From positions 1 to 45,541 of the forward strand of contig JABGRG010000020.1 in NCBI GenBank assembly GCA_018648445.1: DNA of 45,541 nucleotides, read 5' to 3'. A program made the translations under genes and the position numbers. The notes under the pieces were generated by a model that saw nothing but the letters and a program-made list of their open reading frames with translations, was not told where the DNA came from and made no database searches. The stretch is from Rhodospirillales bacterium (GTDB lineage Bacteria; Pseudomonadota; Alphaproteobacteria; Rhodospirillales_A; JACZKS01). This document shows, piece after piece, positions 25,728-34,539 of this stretch (its first letter is position 1; each line of letters begins with the position of its first letter).

Positions 25728-26798
25728 CTATTTGACCGGTGCCTTCATTCCGACGATTTTACCGATCGTCTCATTCCACTCTTTGGCGCAATCACTGCCA
25801 CATCTCTCTGCCCACCGGGCTATCACGGTTTCCTCAACGATTTTCTTGTGCAGGGCCATATCCGCGTCGCTAACCTTTACCCACTTCATCGGTTTGTCGG
25901 CACGGATGCCGTTCTTACACTTCTCAAGGCCCAGGTTGCAGTCGATTCCGTCCTGCACGTCTTCGGCAGACCGGGTCCAAATGCGGTCCTCCAGAGCGGC
26001 AAACTCGGATTCCATGAACGCCCGGACCTTCGGATCCATTTTGTTCCACGAATTAACGTTTACTCCGATGAAGGTCATGCCCCAGCCCATCGGCATGGTG
26101 TAGAGGTAATTCGTGGCCTCCCACCAACGCACGGTGTTCCCGGCCGAGGTTCCAGTTAAAGCACAATCAGCAACGCCCCGGTGGAGAGCCGGCAGAACCT
26201 CGGTAAATGAGATGTTGATACTGGCGCCCCCGGCCGCCTCGACGAAATCGGCCATCGACCGGTTGAAAACGCGGACCTTCCGCCCCTTTACGTCGGCTAG
26301 GCCCTTAAGGGAATCGCGGCAATACCAAACCTGGGTAGCAATGGGAAAGACGACGAGCAACTTCGTATTGAATTTCTGTTCCGCCACCCGACTGACAACC
26401 GGCAAGTATGCATCCACCACTTTGCGTGTGGTTTTGATGTCTACCGTAAGGCCGGGCAGGTCCAAACCCTCAAAACGCGGGTCATCCCCGGCCAAGTGGC
26501 TGATCCCGGCAATCCCGAAGTCGAAGACCCCCAACTTGATCATGCGGATCACTGCCGTCGTCTTAAGGCCAAGAATGTCGCTCGACTTATAGTCGACGGT
26601 GATCGTACCGTTGGTTTTTTTACCGATGGTCTGGTTGAAGTACGGACCAACGATATCCTTGTGGATCGTATGATTGCTCTCCAGGCCAGCCATTTTCAAT
26701 TGGGTTCGCGGAAACTCTTCCGCAACGACTGGTCCCGCCGCGACCATTATCCCCGCAACGACCATTAACATCACGTAACGCGAGATTTTCACGATCAT
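25728..26798 (-). CDS. TRAP transporter substrate-binding protein (DctP type)
   Basis: 356 residues with a signal peptide (hydrophobic core about 8-25, cleavage near VVA-EE). Family features: a binding-protein lobe opening with LKMAGLESNHTIHK, FDFGIAGISHLAG, and the conserved GLADVKGRKVRVFNRSMADFVEAAGG block, in which the Arg that normally pairs with a carboxylate lies near KVRV. It binds an organic or sugar acid in the periplasm. It is first in its operon, under the promoter and operator at 26944-26989. Confidence 0.9.
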   Translation of the reverse strand: MIVKISRYVMLMVVAGIMVAAGPVVAEEFPRTQLKMAGLESNHTIHKDIVGPYFNQTIGKKTNGTITVDYKSSDILGLKTTAVIRMIKLGVFDFGIAGISHLAGDDPRFEGLDLPGLTVDIKTTRKVVDAYLPVVSRVAEQKFNTKLLVVFPIATQVWYCRDSLKGLADVKGRKVRVFNRSMADFVEAAGGASINISFTEVLPALHRGVADCALTGTSAGNTVRWWEATNYLYTMPMGWGMTFIGVNVNSWNKMDPKVRAFMESEFAALEDRIWTRSAEDVQDGIDCNLGLEKCKNGIRADKPMKWVKVSDADMALHKKIVEETVIARWAERCGSDCAKEWNETIGKIVGMKAPVK

Positions 26799-26943
26799 AG
26801 CCGCTCTCCTTCCCTATCTGACTTTGGATGTTTCGCCTGGATCGGCCCGGGGGTTGTCTCCCTCGTTTCCGTCCAACGACGACCGCCCCGACCGAACGTC
26901 TCTGCCAACAAACGACCGAGATCATACGGGAAGGTCTGGCCAT

Positions 26944-26961
26944 TAGTTAATCGTTTAACTA
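26944..26961. promoter_or_regulatory. LacI-type operator
   Basis: TAGTTAATCGTTTAACTA is palindromic around a central CG (one mismatched pair), the usual LacI-family layout. It lies between the divergent DctP-type and LacI genes, immediately downstream of the -10 of the promoter aimed at the TRAP operon. It is a candidate site for the adjacent LacI regulator. Confidence 0.65.
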
Positions 26962-26989
26962 GAATAGCCGATGGGGTAGTTTGAGTCAA
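26961..26989 (-). promoter_or_regulatory. Sigma-70-type promoter of the TRAP operon
   Basis: On the minus strand TTGACT (26989-26984), a 17-base spacer and TATTCT (26966-26961) face the DctP-type gene. The operator starts within the last base of the -10, where a bound repressor would block initiation. Confidence 0.6.
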
Positions 26990-27065
26990 GCGCGGCCGGG
27001 GGATTCCGGCTTTCCGCCCCGCTCACGACGGGGCATAATATCAAGAGGATCGGAGACGGAAGATA

Positions 27066-28076
27066 ATGCGGCGGGTAACCATCAAAAACGTGGCCGAACG
27101 GGCCGGCGTATCGACGGCAACGGTGTCGCTTGCCCTTCGAGGTAACCCAAGAATTCCAGCCGGCACCCGAGCGTTGGTGAAGCGACACGCTGCCGAAATC
27201 GGTTACATCTATCACCGCAGCGCCGCAAACCTTCGAACAGCGACCTCAAGCATCATTGGCGTCGCCGTGCCTGACCTCAACAATCCGGCCTATGCTAAGG
27301 TCTTATCTGCAATCGAGGCGACCCTTTACGACACGGGGCGGGTAATTTTTTTGGCTAACACGTTGGACAATCTTGAACGCCAGGACGCGTTTTTCCGGGC
27401 CCTTCGCGAATATGGCGCCGACGGCCTCATCATGTGTCCAGCATGGGAAACCTCCGCGTCAGTTCCCGAGGCTCTCGGCAACTCCCGCCTGCCGATGGTC
27501 ACTTTTGCCAGAGAGGTGCCGGGAACGGCAATGGACGCCGTCGTCAACGAAGACCTACGGGCTTTCTACGATGCCACCCAACACCTGATTGGTCTAGGGC
27601 ACCGGCGCATCGCGTTGGTCGGTTGCGACACGCGTATTTCTACTGGTCGCGCCCGACTGGCCGGGTATCTAAAATGCCTCGAAGACAACGGAATTCAGGA
27701 CAATTCCGACCTCGTCTTCGACTGTTCTCCGACCCGTTTGGCGGGCGCGGATATCGCTTCGCGATTCGCAGCGTTGAGGGAGCCGCCGACGGCGGCACTC
27801 TGTTTCGGCGACATCATTGCCTTTGGCTTGATGCACGCTCTGCGAGCCCACGGTATCGAGCCGGGACGTGATTTCGCCGTAGTCGGTTGCGACGACGTGG
27901 AGGAAGCGAGTCTTTTCCATCCGGCGCTGACTACGGTCACCATCGACGAGGAGGAGTTCGGCCGCAAATCGGTGGAGTTGCTCATGGAACGCATTGCCGA
28001 GCCGTCAGGGCCCCGGCAACGTATTGTCCTGGAGCCAGTTCTGACGATCCGCAAGTCCTGCGGCGCAACCGCGTGA
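27066..28076 (+). CDS. LacI-family transcriptional regulator
   Basis: 336 residues, normal for the family. The N-terminal helix-turn-helix and hinge read TIKNVAERAGVSTATVSLAL and SAANLRTATSSIIGVAVPD; a periplasmic-binding-protein-like effector domain follows (about 60-330), with FGDIIAFGLMHALRAHGIEPG and GCDDVEEASLFHPALTTV. It is divergent from the TRAP operon with an operator between, so local repression of transport is likely. The effector is unknown. Confidence 0.9.
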   Translation: MRRVTIKNVAERAGVSTATVSLALRGNPRIPAGTRALVKRHAAEIGYIYHRSAANLRTATSSIIGVAVPDLNNPAYAKVLSAIEATLYDTGRVIFLANTLDNLERQDAFFRALREYGADGLIMCPAWETSASVPEALGNSRLPMVTFAREVPGTAMDAVVNEDLRAFYDATQHLIGLGHRRIALVGCDTRISTGRARLAGYLKCLEDNGIQDNSDLVFDCSPTRLAGADIASRFAALREPPTAALCFGDIIAFGLMHALRAHGIEPGRDFAVVGCDDVEEASLFHPALTTVTIDEEEFGRKSVELLMERIAEPSGPRQRIVLEPVLTIRKSCGATA

Positions 28077-28089
28077 CACGTTATCGGGC

Positions 28090-28236
28090 CTCGTCATCGC
28101 GAAAGGCTTTGAGGTGTCCGTCGTCGCGGCGGCCGGCGTGTTCTCGATCAACAACCGGGTGTTCGATGTCTTGGTGATGTGCGCCTTTGGCGGTCTCGGG
28201 TACATTTTCGACCGCTTCCGCTTAGCCCCCTGTTAA
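28090..28236 (+). pseudogene. Fragment of a TctA-family permease C-terminus
   Basis: The frame closing with TAA 28234-28236 reads VFSINNRVFDVLVMCAFGGLGYIF and ends RLAPC. It resembles the C-terminal helix region of tripartite tricarboxylate transporter TctA (GaYsxNNsxFDvxvMxxFGxxGY then fPLAP). Nothing else of the protein is intact. It is a decayed relic beside the LacI gene. Confidence 0.6.
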
Positions 28237-28615
28237 CGGTCGTGGCGTTTGGATGTTGGCCCCGCAGTGAGATGGTCAATGTTGGAGTGTCTTTTGGGTC
28301 CTCCCTACGCCTTCGTCAATACTATGCGGGGCGACAGCGCATCGGTCACGCCGATTCAAAAAATAACACCTCTTTCGGTTGTTGTTCTGGTTGTTATCGT
28401 GCGCAAGGAACCAAAGCAGATCGGCTTTGAGATCAGCAAACTAGCGGTACGGAATCTGCGCGGAGCCTCGGTAGGTGATCGTTTTTGGGACCGGCTGACT
28501 TGCCACAATAGCAGGCTCGTTCTTGAAAGAATCGCCGAACGGCTAGGTCACCGGTTGAGGCGGACCCCAGGTCGGCCTATCGTGGCAGCGCCTACAATCG
28601 ACATTAGGGTTTCTG
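28237..28615. other. Gap with no supported gene
   Basis: About 380 bases. A frame open across it (from 28249) runs on inside the next gene in the wrong phase and shows no family. A short stretch (about 28290-28350) reads GDSASV, which resembles a TctA N-terminal motif, but this is too little to call. Confidence 0.4.
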
Positions 28616-29686
28616 ATGCCAGCCAAGATTCGATATCCGTGCGGGAACGCACCCAACAACGAAGATCCGCAGGAAGTGTGCCCTGGTGTTTTCTGGATTC
28701 GCATGCCGCTGCCGTTCAAGCTGGACCACGTAAACCTGTGGCTGCTTGAGGACGGCGATCAGTGGACGGTGATAGACACGGGGATCGACTGCGACGAGAC
28801 GCGGGCGGCGTGGGAACGCATCGCCGCCACCCATCTGAACGGCAAGCCTGTGAGGCGGGTTATCGCCACTCACTTCCACCCGGATCACGTAGGTTTGGCT
28901 GGTTGGTTGGTCGAGCGGTTCAGCGCTACGCTGTGGATGCCGCTTTCCGAATGGGCGATGGCGCAGGTACTTAGCCGGGCTGTCGGCGACGGGATTCTGG
29001 ATGCCTATCGTCATTTTTATCAAGCGACCGGATTTGGCTCCGATCTCATGGCGCTGGTCGACGAACGCAGCACCAACTACGCGCGGCAAGTCACGCCGAT
29101 TCCCTTTTCCGTTCGGCGAATCGAGGACCGTGAAACCATTTCGGTCGGCGGCCGAAATTGGCAGGCAATCCTCGCCGGTGGGCACGCCTTCGAACACGCG
29201 AGCTTCCATTGTGAAGAATTGGGCATCTTGATTGCAGGTGACCAAATCCTCCCCCAAATCACGCCGAACGTCAGCGTTTGGCCGTCCGAACCCAAGGCCA
29301 ACCCGTTGCGGCATTTTCTCGCCGACCTGGACAAGTTCCGCGGCCTTCCCGCCGGGACCCTGGTGCTGCCCGGGCACCGGCGCCCGTTCACCGGGCTTTC
29401 AACACGCCTCGATGAGCTGGCGCAGCACCACGAAGAGAGATTGCAAAGGGTTGAGGAGGCCTGCCGGCGGCCCGCCATTGCCCTCGAAATCTCGCAGCAG
29501 CTATTCGAGCAAAAGCTCGACTCGCACCAACTGTTCTTCGCCATTGGCGAGACCCTGGCGCACCTGCATTTCTTGATTGACCGGGGACGCATACAACGGA
29601 CGCGCCGAAAGGACGGGGTTTACGTGTTCTCTCAGGAGGACAGCGAAGGAAAGTCCGCTCCATTCCGATTGTCGGAGTTCAAATGA
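28616..29686 (+). CDS. Metallo-beta-lactamase-fold hydrolase
   Basis: 356 residues. The metal motif THFHPDHVG gives His86, His88, Asp90 and His91. Further ligands are probably His in LAGGHAFEHASFH, Asp in IAGDQIL and His in VLPGHRRPF. A C-terminal helical extension (about 260-345) has LHFLIDRGRIQRTRRKDGVYVF, resembling a winged-helix tail as in LACTB2-like and related hydrolases. The fold hydrolyses thioesters, esters or phosphodiesters; near CoA transferases and MaoC a thioesterase role is possible. It is convergent with the MaoC gene, the stops being one base apart. Confidence 0.85.
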   Translation: MPAKIRYPCGNAPNNEDPQEVCPGVFWIRMPLPFKLDHVNLWLLEDGDQWTVIDTGIDCDETRAAWERIAATHLNGKPVRRVIATHFHPDHVGLAGWLVERFSATLWMPLSEWAMAQVLSRAVGDGILDAYRHFYQATGFGSDLMALVDERSTNYARQVTPIPFSVRRIEDRETISVGGRNWQAILAGGHAFEHASFHCEELGILIAGDQILPQITPNVSVWPSEPKANPLRHFLADLDKFRGLPAGTLVLPGHRRPFTGLSTRLDELAQHHEERLQRVEEACRRPAIALEISQQLFEQKLDSHQLFFAIGETLAHLHFLIDRGRIQRTRRKDGVYVFSQEDSEGKSAPFRLSEFK

Positions 29687-29687
29687 T

Positions 29688-30137
29688 TTAAGCCGGGTCC
29701 GGCACCCACTTCAGGATGTGTTTGCCCACGGCGACCGTATCCCCATCCTGGTTGACGATCGTTATGTCGGAGATCGAACGATTTCGTTCCGGATCTATCG
29801 CAGAGATCCGGTAGGTCACCGTAATTGTATCGTTAATGAAAACCGGTCCGACAAAACGAATTCCGTCATATCCAAGCGAGACCGCGGTTGCACCCCAATC
29901 GGGGTCGTAGGTTTTGTCGATCATCATGGTCGAGGTCGTCGACATGAAGCCAACCATCAACGCCCCATGGGCAATGCGCCGGCCGAATTTCGATTTTTTC
30001 ATGTATTGATGGTTGACGTGATTGGGCGACAGGTCGCCCGTGATACCGGCGAATAGATAAATGTCGGACTCGCCGACCGTCTTGGAGAACGTTACCTCGT
30101 CACCGATATTGACAAAGAATCCGCTGGAACCAGTCAT
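29688..30137 (-). CDS. MaoC-like (R)-enoyl-CoA hydratase family protein
   Basis: 149 residues, a single hotdog domain. The hydratase motif is present: the segment from FAGITGDLSPNHVNHQYMKKSKFGRRIAHG (split by usual family residues) includes the catalytic Asp and His in the D-x4-H arrangement (DLSPNH), with GRRIAHGALMVGFMS after it. These enzymes add water to 2-enoyl-CoA. A paralogue of similar length is at 40746. It ends one base from the convergent hydrolase gene. Confidence 0.85.
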   Translation of the reverse strand: MTGSSGFFVNIGDEVTFSKTVGESDIYLFAGITGDLSPNHVNHQYMKKSKFGRRIAHGALMVGFMSTTSTMMIDKTYDPDWGATAVSLGYDGIRFVGPVFINDTITVTYRISAIDPERNRSISDITIVNQDGDTVAVGKHILKWVPDPA

Positions 30138-30209
30138 TTCAAACCTCCGTGTAGATTTTTTCGGGGACGCGGCCGCTGACCGAGCGGACGTGCAAAGTCG
30201 GGGCGATGT

Positions 30210-31361
30210 CTAAGAACATCCGAGCACATCCCAGTGCTGGGGATGACGCAGCTTGACCAAGGCTTCCATGAAATAATGATCACCATACATGATCGACTCG
30301 TCGACCCCGGAACGGCGCGGATAGTCCACGGTTCCATGCAGGAGGAATCCGGGGCGTTCCGGTTGCTCGAAATCGACACAAGTTTCGATCAGGCCAAGGA
30401 CAATCCGGCGGGCGGCATCCGAATAGGCGGTATCGCCTGACGCGCGGCCAAGTTCCAAAAGGCCACTGGCGGCGATCGCGCCTGCGGCTGAATCCCGGGG
30501 CTCGCCGTCGGCATCGCGATCAAAATCCCAAGGCGGCAGGACCTGATCGCCGAGCCGGTCGAGAAAATAGTCGGCGATCTTTCGAGCGGTTGCCAGCATG
30601 TCCTCGGACTCCATCATCCGCGCCATTTTGGTGAATCCGTAGAGCGCCCAGGCTTGGCCACGGGTCCAACAGGACTCGCGATGTGCCCCCTGATGAGTGC
30701 CTCGTTCTGTGACAGCACCCGTTTCGCCGTCATGGTCGACCGTGTGATAGGTCGCGCCATCCGCGCGCACATGCTGGGCACGGATGGTCTCGGCGCAACG
30801 CCTGCCGACCATGAGCAGATCGGTGTCATCCATTTCACGGGCCGCCCACAAGATAATTGGCAAATTCATGATGGTGTCGACGATGGCTAGCGCCAGATAG
30901 GAAGTATCTTCCTGCGGGCTCCAGGCGGGAATAAAGTGGCCGCGCGGATGAAACCGCGTCGCCAGCGAGCGCGCGGCCTGGACCGCCGTATCGCGCAACT
31001 CGTCACGGCCCAAAATATTGTATCCACGCACGGTGCTGGGCTCGAACAAGAAGCCCAGATCATGGGTCGAGCGGTCGAGGGATCGATTGACCAAACGCTT
31101 GGCCCAGGTTTCGGCGGTTTCGAATACGCGGGTGTCGTCGCGCACCAGCCCGGCGATCCACAGCATTCCAACAAAGAAGCCAGCCGTCCAGCGCCCGTGT
31201 TCGCTGATCAGCCAATCGCCGTCGCGGGTAACATGCGGAAACGCGTTCAGGCGCTCGGCATCACCAAGGCATTTGGCGATTCCTAATTCGAGCGCCGCGT
31301 CCATGCGGGCGTTCTGCACTTCGCGTTCGTTGCGGTTTATAATGCTTCCCCCTCGGGACAC
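30210..31361 (-). CDS. Glycoside hydrolase family 88-like (unsaturated glucuronyl hydrolase)
   Basis: Up to 383 residues. GH88 marks: RWTAGFFVGMLWIAG (58-71), HDLGF with likely catalytic Asp101, DTIMNLPIILWA with Asp162, SCWTRGQAWALYGF near 230 and DSAAGAIAASGLLEL near 292. These enzymes hydrate the C4-C5 double bond of unsaturated uronic-acid ends of oligosaccharides, releasing the sugar. No signal peptide, so probably cytoplasmic. GTG 31361 overlaps the CoA-transferase stop; ATG 31304 is a sound alternative start. Its presence hints that uronate-containing oligosaccharides, or similar acids, are a substrate of this cluster. Confidence 0.82.
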   Translation of the reverse strand: MSRGGSIINRNEREVQNARMDAALELGIAKCLGDAERLNAFPHVTRDGDWLISEHGRWTAGFFVGMLWIAGLVRDDTRVFETAETWAKRLVNRSLDRSTHDLGFLFEPSTVRGYNILGRDELRDTAVQAARSLATRFHPRGHFIPAWSPQEDTSYLALAIVDTIMNLPIILWAAREMDDTDLLMVGRRCAETIRAQHVRADGATYHTVDHDGETGAVTERGTHQGAHRESCWTRGQAWALYGFTKMARMMESEDMLATARKIADYFLDRLGDQVLPPWDFDRDADGEPRDSAAGAIAASGLLELGRASGDTAYSDAARRIVLGLIETCVDFEQPERPGFLLHGTVDYPRRSGVDESIMYGDHYFMEALVKLRHPQHWDVLGCS

Positions 31362-32548
31362 CGCCCAATGACACCCTCGCGTTCAAGCCGTTCTATATCG
31401 GCGTTCGAGTAGCCCGCATTGAGCATGATTTCGTCCGTGTGTGTGCCGAGCGGCTGCGGCGGCATGTCGATCGCCGGGGTTTCGCCGTCATAGCGGATCG
31501 GATGAGCGACCAGCGTGACCGGCGCGCCGGTGGCGCTGGTTACGGTCTTGAGCTGTCCGTTGTGAACGACCTGCGGGTCCTTTTCGACCGCTTCGTAGTC
31601 ATTAACCGGTGCGCACCAAATTCCCCGCGCCGAGAGAACCTCCAGCCATTCGGCGCTGGTGCGGGTGGCGACCCGTTCCGCAATGATCCCGGCAATAGCC
31701 TCGCGCCTGGTGTAGTTCTCGGAGTCTTTGAAGGCCGCAAGCGCCTCCGATTCCAGAATCTCGGCAAGGGGCTTCAGGCTGCCCAGCGATATGGCGATAT
31801 GGCCGTCCGTCGTCGCGTAGTTGCCGTAAGGCGCACCATACAGCCAGCCGCCGATATGCTTGGGCGGGACGGTCGAGTGGTTTCGCGGTCCGTTCAGATA
31901 GGTGACCAAAGATTCCGCCTGTAGATCCAGCGCCGACGACAGCAAGCTGACGTCGACCCTGCCGCCCCGACCGGTCCGCATGCGCCGTAGTAGAGCGCCG
32001 ACCACGCCGAGCGCCAGTAACGCCGCGCCATGATGATCGACCGCCGAGACACCGATTGGTCGCGGGCCGGTCTCCGCCGTACCGTTGAAATTGGCGATGC
32101 CGCTCATGGCCTGAATAAGAAGGTCCTGGCCCGGTTTGTCGACATAGGGTCCATCAACACCGTAGCCGGAGGCTGCCGCATAGACCAAGCCTGGATGGTC
32201 GTCCTTGAGGTCATCGTAGCCAAGGCCGAATTTTTCCAGCACGCCCGGACGGTAGTTGGTCACCAAAACGCCGGAGCCCGCTATGATCCGGCGCGCAAGC
32301 TCGATGCCGTCGGCCGCCTTCAGATTGATGGCGATACTGCGCTTGCCGCGATCAACAGCCAAAAAGAGAACGCTTTGGCCATCGACCATTGTTGAATCAG
32401 CCCCTCCCCAATTACGCTGCCAGCAGCCGCCGACGGGTTCGATGGCAATGACGTCCGCGCCAAGGTCGGCCAGGGTTTGCACACCCATCGGTCCAAACAA
32501 AAAATGGGTGAAGCTGACGATACGGGTGCCCTCAAGTATTGGTTCCAC
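31337..32548 (-). CDS. Class III CoA transferase (CaiB/BaiF family), copy 1
   Basis: About 403 residues. Family blocks: TRIVSFTHFLFGPMGVQTLADLGADVIAIEP, RGKRSIAINLKAADG, VLVTNYRPGVLEKFGLGYDDL, and SGYGVDGPYVDKPGQDLLIQAMSG, which contains the catalytic Asp (GQD). It moves CoA between carboxylic acids. I chose GTG 32548, 7 bases after GGGGGG and just past the upstream stop; ATG 32563 is the alternative. It follows copy 2 directly, so the two could form a heteromer, as in some succinyl-CoA:malate CoA transferases. Confidence 0.87.
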   Translation of the reverse strand: MEPILEGTRIVSFTHFLFGPMGVQTLADLGADVIAIEPVGGCWQRNWGGADSTMVDGQSVLFLAVDRGKRSIAINLKAADGIELARRIIAGSGVLVTNYRPGVLEKFGLGYDDLKDDHPGLVYAAASGYGVDGPYVDKPGQDLLIQAMSGIANFNGTAETGPRPIGVSAVDHHGAALLALGVVGALLRRMRTGRGGRVDVSLLSSALDLQAESLVTYLNGPRNHSTVPPKHIGGWLYGAPYGNYATTDGHIAISLGSLKPLAEILESEALAAFKDSENYTRREAIAGIIAERVATRTSAEWLEVLSARGIWCAPVNDYEAVEKDPQVVHNGQLKTVTSATGAPVTLVAHPIRYDGETPAIDMPPQPLGTHTDEIMLNAGYSNADIERLEREGVIGRCPEGEAL

Positions 32549-32549
32549 T

Positions 32550-33767
32550 TTACGTCCCCCCATCAACGCCTTGCGGCTCCGCCTCGAACAGCGCGCCGGT
32601 AGAAAACAGATCGTCAATCTGCGACAAATCGAAACCCAGTTCGGTCAGAATTTTTCGCCCGTCCTCGCCGCAACGCAACGCGATGTGGCGCAATTGCGGA
32701 ACCTCGCCGTCATAGCGCAGCGGGTGATTAACCAGCGTTGCCGTCTCGTCGCCGATCGCGACCTCGCGGAAGACCTGATTGGCGTCAAGTTGCGGATCGG
32801 TCCTCAGGTCCTCGTAATCCTGCACCGGTGCATACCAGATACCAGCGGTGTGGAACGCGGATACAAGATCGTCTAGGCGGCGTTCCTCGAGTTCGCGGGC
32901 CAGTTCCTCGGCAAAGGCGTCGCGCGCCTCGATAAGGTCCCTTTCACACAGTGCAACCAAGGTCTCGTTCTGCAATATCTCGGCGAGTTTCAACTCGGTG
33001 CCGTTCATTGCAATGGCGACGAAGCCGTCCGCCATCCGATAAACGCCATAGGGCGCCGGGTGATACCAGGATGCCAAATGATAGTCGCGGCGGAACACGT
33101 CGCGTGTCAGGTCGGGCCGACACATGAAGGCGGTCAGCGGTTCGGTCTGCAAATCGATCCCGGCATTCAGCAGGCAAGCGTCGATGCGCGTGCCCTCGCC
33201 GGTCCGCAGTTTTTTCGCATAGGCCGCAGCGACGCCCATGGCCATCAGGGCCGCACCGTGCTGGTCAACCGCCGCGTTGCCGATGGCGGTCGGGCGGGCG
33301 CCGTATTCGCCGGTCGCGGCAGCCAGTCCGCAGCGCGCCTGCACCAGCAAATCCTGACCCGGTGCGTCGCGCATCGGGCCCGTCGTTCCATAGCCGGACG
33401 CCGAGACATAAATGATATCGGGCTTGAGTTTGCGCGCCGCGTCCAATCCGAACCCGAGACGATCAAGTACACCGGGGCGGAAATTTTCGATCAACACGTC
33501 GGACTGTTCGATCAGCCGCTCGATAACCTCTTTCGCCTCGGGGTGTTTCAGATTGACGGCGAGGCTGCGCTTGTTGCGGTTGGCACATAGATAAAAACTG
33601 CTGACCCCGTCTACAAACGCGTTGCCGCCCGACCACCGCCGCTCCAACGGGCCGCCGGGGGGTTCGATCTTGATGACGTCGGCGCCCATGTCGGCGAGGT
33701 ACTGCGTTGCGGCGGGGCCGTGCAGATAATGGCAGAAACTGAGAATCCGCATTCCGTCCAGCAGCAT
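32550..33767 (-). CDS. Class III CoA transferase (CaiB/BaiF family), copy 2
   Basis: 405 residues. Blocks: MRILSFCHYLHGPAATQYLADMGADVIKIEPP, NKRSLAVNLKHPEAKEVI, VLIENFRPGVLDRLGFGL and SGYGTTGPMRDAPGQDLLVQARCG with the catalytic Asp. ATG 33767 shares a base with the SDR stop (TGATG), so translation is coupled. It is similar throughout to copy 1, though diverged, and probably has the same chemistry. Confidence 0.87.
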   Translation of the reverse strand: MLLDGMRILSFCHYLHGPAATQYLADMGADVIKIEPPGGPLERRWSGGNAFVDGVSSFYLCANRNKRSLAVNLKHPEAKEVIERLIEQSDVLIENFRPGVLDRLGFGLDAARKLKPDIIYVSASGYGTTGPMRDAPGQDLLVQARCGLAAATGEYGARPTAIGNAAVDQHGAALMAMGVAAAYAKKLRTGEGTRIDACLLNAGIDLQTEPLTAFMCRPDLTRDVFRRDYHLASWYHPAPYGVYRMADGFVAIAMNGTELKLAEILQNETLVALCERDLIEARDAFAEELARELEERRLDDLVSAFHTAGIWYAPVQDYEDLRTDPQLDANQVFREVAIGDETATLVNHPLRYDGEVPQLRHIALRCGEDGRKILTELGFDLSQIDDLFSTGALFEAEPQGVDGGT

Positions 33768-34525
33768 CAATAAATCCCTCCATTGACGTGAATCGTTTGC
33801 CCGGTCACATAACTGGCGTCCGGCCCGGCGAGAAAGGCGATGACGGCCGCGATTTCGTCGGTTCGCGCGATCCGCCCCAGCGGCACCTGCGCCACCATCG
33901 GCGCCATTTCCTCGTCGTCGTAGAATTGTTCGGTATCGCTTTCCTTGAAGGTCAATCCCGGCGCCACGCAATTGACGGTCACGCCAAAGGATGCCAATTG
34001 CATAGCTAGCGACTTGGCCAGAGCTTCCAACCCCGCCTTGGCGGCGGCCGATGCCGGATAGACGGGATAGGTGTTGCAAAACAGATGCGCGTTCAGGGTG
34101 CTGACGGCGATAACACGACCGTCTTGCGCCTTCTTCAAATGCGGCAGAGCACGGTCGGTCATCTGAAAGAAGCCGCCGGTGATGACGCGATGGCAGCGAT
34201 CGAGTCCGTCCCGGTCAAGTTCGCCGAACACCCGCAAATCCGGAAACCCGGCATTGGCGATCAGCACATCGAGACCGCCGAATTGAACAACCACCTCATT
34301 GATCAGATCAGCAGCGAAGCCTTGATCGCCCAGATCGCCCAGCATAATCGCAGTTTCGGCCCCTTTTTCCCGTGCCTCGGCAGCCACCCTTTCGCAGCCC
34401 GCACGATTGGTCAGGGCATGGATCAAAATCGCCGTATCCGGGGCCGCCAGCCGCCGAACAGTTGCCGCCCCGATACCGCTGCCCGATCCCGTTACCAGGA
34501 CTGATCGTTTTCTTGTCTCGATCAT
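33767..34525 (-). CDS. SDR-family protein with altered catalytic tyrosine
   Basis: 252 residues. The NAD(P) motif is TGSGSGIG (12-19) and NAG is at 91-93. In the active-site helix, ASAAAKAGLEALAKSLA aligns with the usual YxxxK helix: Lys163 is kept but the tyrosine position is Ser159. Tyr156 and Tyr153 lie nearby and could substitute, or the enzyme may differ in chemistry. The C-terminal ends VTGQTIHVNGGIY, as in typical reductases. It is co-transcribed with two CoA transferases, suggesting a hydroxyacid or hydroxyacyl-CoA oxidation, with that caution. Confidence 0.85.
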   Translation of the reverse strand: MIETRKRSVLVTGSGSGIGAATVRRLAAPDTAILIHALTNRAGCERVAAEAREKGAETAIMLGDLGDQGFAADLINEVVVQFGGLDVLIANAGFPDLRVFGELDRDGLDRCHRVITGGFFQMTDRALPHLKKAQDGRVIAVSTLNAHLFCNTYPVYPASAAAKAGLEALAKSLAMQLASFGVTVNCVAPGLTFKESDTEQFYDDEEMAPMVAQVPLGRIARTDEIAAVIAFLAGPDASYVTGQTIHVNGGIY

Positions 34526-34539
34526 GGCTCTGTGGCCCG

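Noticed and set aside
28249..28749. 166-residue frame upstream of the metallo-hydrolase
   Set aside because: It overlaps the hydrolase start by over 100 bases in another phase and shows no domain.
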